Below, piece after piece: positions 59,548 to 64,000 of a stretch of DNA of 64,000 nt (the first letter of the stretch is position 1; each line of letters opens with the position of its first letter). Both the position numbers and the translations under genes were made by a program. The notes under the pieces were generated by a model, which was given only the letters and a program-made list of their open reading frames with translations, was not told the DNA's origin and ran no database searches. The DNA lies in NCBI RefSeq assembly GCF_007858445.1, contig NZ_VIGV01000014.1:1-64000 (forward strand), in the 5' to 3' direction. This DNA comes from Tsukamurella sputi (GTDB taxonomy: Bacteria; Actinomycetota; Actinomycetes; Mycobacteriales; Mycobacteriaceae).

Positions 59548-61104
59548 ATGACCGAGGAGTCCGCGAGTCCGGCCGAGCGGGGTGCGCCGGGAGGGGCCGC
59601 CGCGCTGGCGGGTGTCCTCGCCGGCGCGGCCGGGCTGGCGGTCGCGGAACTCGTCGCCGCCGTCGCCGCGCCGGGAGCGAGCACGCTGTTCGCGGGCGGT
59701 GCGGCGGTCATCGACGCCGCGCCACCGTGGCTCAAGGACTTCGCCGTCGAATCCTTCGGCACCGCTGACAAGGCGGTTCTGCTCGGTTCGATGGGAGTGG
59801 TCCTCGCGCTGGGGGCCGCGATCGCGGGCCTCCTCGAACTCCGGCGGCCGCCCTGGGGGTCGGTGCTTTTCGGACTGGTCGGGATCGTCGGAACGTGGAC
59901 GGCGCTCGCGCGGTACGAGGCGACGCCGCTGTGGGCCGCTCCGAGTCTTGTGGGCATCGGAACGGCGCTCCTCGTACTGCGTCTCGCGATACGGCGGCTG
60001 CGGCCCGGGTCGTCGGACGACGGAGTCGTCGCCACCACTCTGGACCGGAGGGGCTTCCTCGTCGTCGCCGGCGCGGCCGCCGGTACGACGGTGCTGGCCC
60101 TCGCCGGAGCGCGCTTGCTCTCGGCGGGCGCGGCCGCGGTGAAGGCGGCCCGCGAGACCCTGCGCCTGCCATCGCCGGCGGCGCCCGCGGATCCGGTGCC
60201 CGCCGGCGCCGATCTGGGGATCGACCGGCTCACGCCCTATGTCACGCCCGCGGCGGACTTCTACCGCATCGACACCGCTCTGCGTGTACCGCAGATCGAT
60301 CCGGCCGACTGGACGTTGGAAGTGCACGGCATGGTGGACGAGCCGTTCACCCTCACCTGGAACGACCTCCTCGCGCTGCCGCTGGAGGATCACTACGCGA
60401 CGCTGGCGTGCGTCAGTAACGAGGTGGGCGGTGATCTCATCGGGAACGCTCTGTGGCGCGGCTACCCGATCCGGGCACTGCTGGATCGGGCGCGGCCGCG
60501 GGCCGGCGCCGACATGGTGCTCTCACGCAGCAGCGACGGCTTCACCGCGGGCACACCGCTCACTGTGCTGCGCGATCCCGCCCGCGCGTCGTTGCTCGCC
60601 ATCGGAATGAACGGCGAGCCGCTCCCCGTGGTTCATGGTTTCCCCGCCCGGCTCGTGGTCCCCGGCCTCTACGGATACGTCTCGGCGACCAAGTGGGTGA
60701 CCTCGCTCAAGGTCACCACGTTCGCCGCGGACCAGGGTTACTGGACGCCGCGGGGCTGGTCGGCGCTCGGTCCGGTCAAGGTGCAGTCGCGCATCGATGT
60801 TCCGCGCGGATCGGTCTCCGCCGGCGCGGTGACGGTGGCCGGGGTCGCCTGGGCGCAGCACACCGGGATCGGCCGGGTCGAGGTCCGTGTCGATTCGGGC
60901 CCGTGGATCCCCGCGCGCCTCGCCGACACCGTCGGCCCGGACACCTGGCGGCAGTGGAGCCTCTCGATCCCGCTCGAGCGCGGCGAGCACTCCCTGGAGG
61001 TCCGCGCCACCGACGCGAGCGGGATCGGGCAGACGGACGTGACCGCGCCGCCCGCCCCCGACGGTGCCACCGGGTGGCACCGCGTCGTGGTCACCGCGCG
61101 GTGA
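59548..61104 (+). CDS. Membrane-anchored sulfite-oxidase-fold molybdopterin oxidoreductase
   Basis: 518 residues. Four TM segments (about 17-42, 77-97, 104-121, 131-149), then a twin-arginine-like stretch RRGFLVVAG (167-175) starting a fifth hydrophobic segment. The Mo-cofactor domain (about 225-420) carries the Mo ligand C288 in TLACVSNEVGGDLIGN, and a C-terminal Mo-co dimerisation domain ends the protein. The RR motif lies inside the protein rather than at its N-terminus, so the catalytic part is presumably delivered by Tat as a C-terminal exported domain. It may reduce methionine sulfoxide, sulfite or similar substrates outside the cell. No partner subunit is adjacent. Confidence 0.87.
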   Translation: MTEESASPAERGAPGGAAALAGVLAGAAGLAVAELVAAVAAPGASTLFAGGAAVIDAAPPWLKDFAVESFGTADKAVLLGSMGVVLALGAAIAGLLELRRPPWGSVLFGLVGIVGTWTALARYEATPLWAAPSLVGIGTALLVLRLAIRRLRPGSSDDGVVATTLDRRGFLVVAGAAAGTTVLALAGARLLSAGAAAVKAARETLRLPSPAAPADPVPAGADLGIDRLTPYVTPAADFYRIDTALRVPQIDPADWTLEVHGMVDEPFTLTWNDLLALPLEDHYATLACVSNEVGGDLIGNALWRGYPIRALLDRARPRAGADMVLSRSSDGFTAGTPLTVLRDPARASLLAIGMNGEPLPVVHGFPARLVVPGLYGYVSATKWVTSLKVTTFAADQGYWTPRGWSALGPVKVQSRIDVPRGSVSAGAVTVAGVAWAQHTGIGRVEVRVDSGPWIPARLADTVGPDTWRQWSLSIPLERGEHSLEVRATDASGIGQTDVTAPPAPDGATGWHRVVVTAR

Positions 61105-61123
61105 TCGGGTCGTCCGCCCGCGC

Positions 61124-62344
61124 CTAAGCGGCCTGTCTCGGGGCGGTGGATCGGTGCACATGTCCGGTGGGAGTTCGGGTTTCGACGGTGTGCCGCCCGC
61201 TCGGGTCGGGGATGACGGTGCTGCGCCAGCCGGCGGCTTCTTTGGCGTAGTTGCATGCTGCGCAGAGGCCTTGGCCGTTGTCGAACGCGGTGGGACCTCC
61301 CGCGGCATGGGGGACGACGTGGTCGGTGTGGGCGATCGGTGCGTCGCAGTACGGGGTGCGGCAGTACCGGTCCCGGGCGCGGATCATCTCCGCGAGTCCG
61401 TCGGGGAAGCAGCGTTGCCGCGAGTCCATCGCCACCACTGCACCGGACTCCGGGGCGATGTAGAGCCGTGTGACCCAGGCGAGACCGGCTGTGGTCGCTT
61501 TGCCGACGAGGTTGCGGGCGATCTCCGCGGGCATGGTGCCGCCGCCGTCGAGGTGCCCGGTGCCGGGCTGATCCCCGAGGAGCACGGTCGCGGCGATGGT
61601 CAGGTTCACCGTGACCGGCTGTCCGGTTGCGGCTTCGCGGCCGGTGATCCGGGCGAAGGCGGTGTCGGCCATGATCTGGCCGCGGGTGCGCAGGTCCTCT
61701 CCGACGCCGCTCAGGGTGGCGGCGTGTTTGCGTAGCGCCGCGTACACACCCACCCCTTGCGCGACGGGTAGCAGCAGCGACACCCGCGCCATCCCGTCCG
61801 GTAGGGGGCGGATGGTGACGGTGCGGTCCTTCTCCGCCGCGGCGTTGCGGTCGAGGGTCGCCTGGGCGTCGAGCTCGTAGGCGAGCTTCTTCACCAGGTC
61901 CGAGATCCGGCCCGGCCCGCACCCGGCCAGGGTGGCGGGGTCGGCGCACAGCAGCTCGTCCGCCCGCTCCCGATCCGAGACGTCCAGATGCGACAGGCCC
62001 GCCACCAGGATCGGGATCGCCTCCGGGGCCAGGTCACCGTCGCGCAACCGTGCCCGGGTGTGCGGCATGTGCTTGGTCAGCTCCACCGCCTGCGCCAGGA
62101 ACCGAGCGGCCGTGTGCGGCGACATGTGCAACGCCAGTCCGATCTCCGCGGCGACGCCCTGCCGCCACCGATCCTGCGGCAGGCCGGACGCGATCCGTTC
62201 GCACACCCGCTCCCGCAGCAGATCCGCCGCCAACCGGTACTGCTCGAACATCAACCGACATCGGGCGATTTCACTCGAGCGCAGCCGATCGGCAACGCCG
62301 TCCTCGGGAGGCGGATACTCCTCTACTGCAACGACTTCTTCCAT
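61124..62344 (-). CDS. DUF222/HNH endonuclease (13E12 repeat family)
   Basis: 406 residues. The N-terminal DUF222 region (about 25-260) is followed by an HNH module: CRTPYCDAPIAHTDHVVPHA, then FDNGQGLCAACNYAKEA, with Cys pairs and the DHV His. It belongs to the 13E12 family, multicopy in many actinobacteria and regarded as mobile-element-derived. ATG 62344 lies 6 nt after a TAGCAT -10 box (leaderless). It sits next to the helicase fragment at the window end. Confidence 0.9.
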   Translation of the reverse strand: MEEVVAVEEYPPPEDGVADRLRSSEIARCRLMFEQYRLAADLLRERVCERIASGLPQDRWRQGVAAEIGLALHMSPHTAARFLAQAVELTKHMPHTRARLRDGDLAPEAIPILVAGLSHLDVSDRERADELLCADPATLAGCGPGRISDLVKKLAYELDAQATLDRNAAAEKDRTVTIRPLPDGMARVSLLLPVAQGVGVYAALRKHAATLSGVGEDLRTRGQIMADTAFARITGREAATGQPVTVNLTIAATVLLGDQPGTGHLDGGGTMPAEIARNLVGKATTAGLAWVTRLYIAPESGAVVAMDSRQRCFPDGLAEMIRARDRYCRTPYCDAPIAHTDHVVPHAAGGPTAFDNGQGLCAACNYAKEAAGWRSTVIPDPSGRHTVETRTPTGHVHRSTAPRQAA

Positions 62345-62444
62345 GTTCTGATGCTAATCCGACCCACTGACAAGTTTTCGCGACCGCAATGGCGAATCGA
62401 ATGATGTGACGGGGTGGGACGGTCGTCAGAGGCTTGGACGAAGC

Positions 62445-64000
62445 TTAGTTCAATGCTGCAGACAGCTGCTGGAAGTAGTTGTGCCGTGCCCACGCTTCGC
62501 GGTCGCCGATCACGTAGAGGCGCCGCTGCGCCCTGCTCGCTGCGACATTGACGAGGTTGACGCTGGACGCGGCCCACGCCTTAGCGCCCTCCTTGGCGGG
62601 ATCGCCGCCGAGGACAAGAATTACCACCGGAGCCTCTCGTCCCTGGGCTGTATGGATGGTTCCAGCGCGGAGACCGGGGTAATCGTTGCTCATGGCGGCG
62701 AGGTGATCAGCGACGGCCCGGAACGGCGAGATCGCGATGATCTCCTCGGGAGGAACTCCGACGTCCCCGAGGTAGTTCAGAGCTCGCACGAGTTTATTGA
62801 TCTGGTTCTGCTGGAGGTGCGTTCCCGGAGTGATCTCCGGAGCGTCTGCCCAGTAGCTGTGGGCGATGACGGGCCGCTTGTCCTCGTCGACGGTCTCGAA
62901 TCGATCGTCGGGATCACCCTTTCTCCGCTGAACCCCATTGACCATGATCCCGCCGTAGGCGATCCGGTTGCACAGCTCGAACATCGGGTTGTCACAACGG
63001 CGGTGGACACGTAGCGGAGCGCTCACCCACACGGGATCTTGGCCCTGGTTGATCGTGGTGCCGTAGACGGCGACCCGATCGGCGAGGGTCTGCACCGATG
63101 CGCGCGGTGGGATCCAGATCTCCGAGACCGAGTACGCCGCGGCGATGTCACGTTGCGCCTTCGGCGGCATCGTCACCACCGGAGGCAGCTGTAAAGGATC
63201 GCCGACCGCGACCACGCGTCGCGCACGCCAGATCGCGCCGACCGCATGTTGTGGGCAAGCTTGGCCTGCCTCGTCGACGAGCAACCAACCTATCGATTCC
63301 CGGCCGAGATCGGAGAACATCCGCCCGACGGAGGCGAAGGTCGTGGATACCATCGGCACCACCAGGAACAGCAACTGCCACGCCGCTCGCGCCTTCGCCT
63401 CTCTGTCCTTCACGTTGTGCGGCAGGCCCTTCACCATCACCTCGCACGCGGCTGACAGACTGCCGACCATCTCCTTCGCAGTGTTGGCGAGGAAGTCCTC
63501 GTGCAATCGAAGGGCGGCCAGGAAGAGCTCCGACCGTGCGGTATCGATTTCGGAATCGAGCCACGGCGCACGCCTTTCTCGCTCGTCGGACAGCTCCTTC
63601 GAGGCACTGTCAGGCGGTATGGGTGTCGGATATGCGGCCCCGTATCGCTCCTGATCGCGGGTGCACTCGATTTCGAGGTCGCGGACGGTCCGGCGCAATC
63701 CGCCGAGATCATGTTCTGCGGCGGTGGCCTCGCTTCGGAGGCCGGTCAGCACGAGGCTGATCCGTTGCGCGCGTTCCTGCGCATCCGTCAGTGCCCGGTG
63801 TGCGTTGCTCAGGGTGTGGGCCAGGGGTACCTCCTGTGCGCGCCACGACTTGAGTACGCGCCCCCACGAGAAGAGTGTTTCCGTTGTCCCAGGCTTGCGC
63901 TGCAGGTGACGGCGATGCGCGTCGTCCGCGAGGTCCATGGAAGTCCGGCACTGTGCGACCACCAACTGCTGCTTGGCGAGGTCGCGCTCGACTGCGGCGA
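62445..64000 (-). CDS. C-terminal part of an SF1 (DNA2/NAM7/UPF1-like) helicase, 5' end beyond window
   Basis: The frame is open from the window edge to the TAG-type stop at 62445, so only the last 518 residues are seen. Long helical/coiled segments precede motif II (WLLVDEAGQACPQHAVG), motif III (VVAVGDPLQLPPVV), motif V (TIHTAQGREAPVVILVLGG) and motif VI (VNVAASRAQRRLYVIGD). The N-terminal Walker A half and any nuclease domain lie outside. The DEAG box and TIHTAQGRE are typical of the bacterial DNA2/NAM7 group, which includes phage-defence helicases. Codon use is less GC-rich than in neighbours. Role unknown. Confidence 0.82.
   Translation of the reverse strand, partial: AAVERDLAKQQLVVAQCRTSMDLADDAHRRHLQRKPGTTETLFSWGRVLKSWRAQEVPLAHTLSNAHRALTDAQERAQRISLVLTGLRSEATAAEHDLGGLRRTVRDLEIECTRDQERYGAAYPTPIPPDSASKELSDERERRAPWLDSEIDTARSELFLAALRLHEDFLANTAKEMVGSLSAACEVMVKGLPHNVKDREAKARAAWQLLFLVVPMVSTTFASVGRMFSDLGRESIGWLLVDEAGQACPQHAVGAIWRARRVVAVGDPLQLPPVVTMPPKAQRDIAAAYSVSEIWIPPRASVQTLADRVAVYGTTINQGQDPVWVSAPLRVHRRCDNPMFELCNRIAYGGIMVNGVQRRKGDPDDRFETVDEDKRPVIAHSYWADAPEITPGTHLQQNQINKLVRALNYLGDVGVPPEEIIAISPFRAVADHLAAMSNDYPGLRAGTIHTAQGREAPVVILVLGGDPAKEGAKAWAASSVNLVNVAASRAQRRLYVIGDREAWARHNYFQQLSAALN

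Noticed and set aside
1-64000. CRISPR array, rRNA, tRNA or intact IS element
   Set aside because: No regularly spaced identical repeats with unique spacers, no rRNA/tRNA-like stretch and no transposase gene were seen; tRNA absence was judged by eye only.

Overview
The window is about 70% GC and densely packed. Its gene content points to a mycolic-acid actinobacterium (order Mycobacteriales; a Tsukamurella- or Gordonia-like genome fits, but the genus cannot be fixed from sequence alone). The main pointers are an AftD-type arabinofuranosyltransferase, a DUF3068 PorA-family membrane protein, a PapA-like condensation-domain acyltransferase, a mycothiol-dependent formaldehyde dehydrogenase (MscR), an EccA-type AAA+ ATPase, an LpqI-like lipoprotein and a DUF222/HNH (13E12-type) protein. 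About fifteen genes have no Shine-Dalgarno site but carry a TANNNT-like -10 box ending 6-7 nt before the start codon, the hallmark of leaderless mRNAs in this order.

Region 1 (1-10.5 kb): the tail of a Gly/Ala/Ser/Thr-rich protein, an FAD monooxygenase, a MaoC-like hot-dog protein, an EccA-like ATPase without ESX neighbours, a MacB-type ABC transporter pair, and an oxidoreductase-ECF41 sigma factor pair behind a recognisable ECF41 promoter with a palindrome in its spacer.

Region 2 (10.5-13.1 kb): a 725-residue exported protein whose core is about 28 near-perfect 12-residue repeats (an MgtE_N-like solenoid), followed by a hydrophobic block and a Lys/Ala/Pro-rich tail. I recognise no described family with this architecture.

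Region 3 (13.1-30.7 kb): methyltransferase and glycosyltransferase genes from a shared promoter; a frameshifted small membrane gene; then five translationally coupled genes: a REC-thioredoxin-reductase-like fusion, a cNMP-domain histidine kinase, a UBP zinc finger, MscR and an MBL-fold hydrolase. These look like one signalling/redox unit tied to mycothiol-dependent aldehyde or NO detoxification. Tandem membrane paralogues, a PapA-like acyltransferase with an AT-rich 5' end, a GT-C-like membrane protein, a flippase-like protein, a DUF3068 protein and an acyltransferase-3 follow.

Region 4 (30.7-52.7 kb): recalled gene order matches the M. tuberculosis Rv0236c-Rv0244c neighbourhood: aftD, DUF2613, lpqI-like, tetR, htdX-, fabG4-, fadA2- and fadE5-like genes, with several insertions. 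The tetR, fabG4/fadA2 and fadE5 control regions share a dyad TTAC(T/C)-N4-(A/G)GTAA, which suggests one fatty-acid regulon. A YhgE/Pip membrane protein is paired with an ABC-ATPase-like protein that has lost Walker A. An endonuclease IV-methyltransferase pair closes the region.

Region 5 (52.7-64 kb): a DUF1023 hydrolase with a small WxG-type helical protein, a divergent MFS efflux/TetR pair, an SDR and an acyl-CoA ligase, a membrane-anchored sulfite-oxidase-fold molybdoenzyme, an HNH/DUF222 protein, and the C-terminal part of an SF1 (DNA2/NAM7-like) helicase cut by the window end. I see no rRNA, tRNA, CRISPR array or intact insertion sequence.
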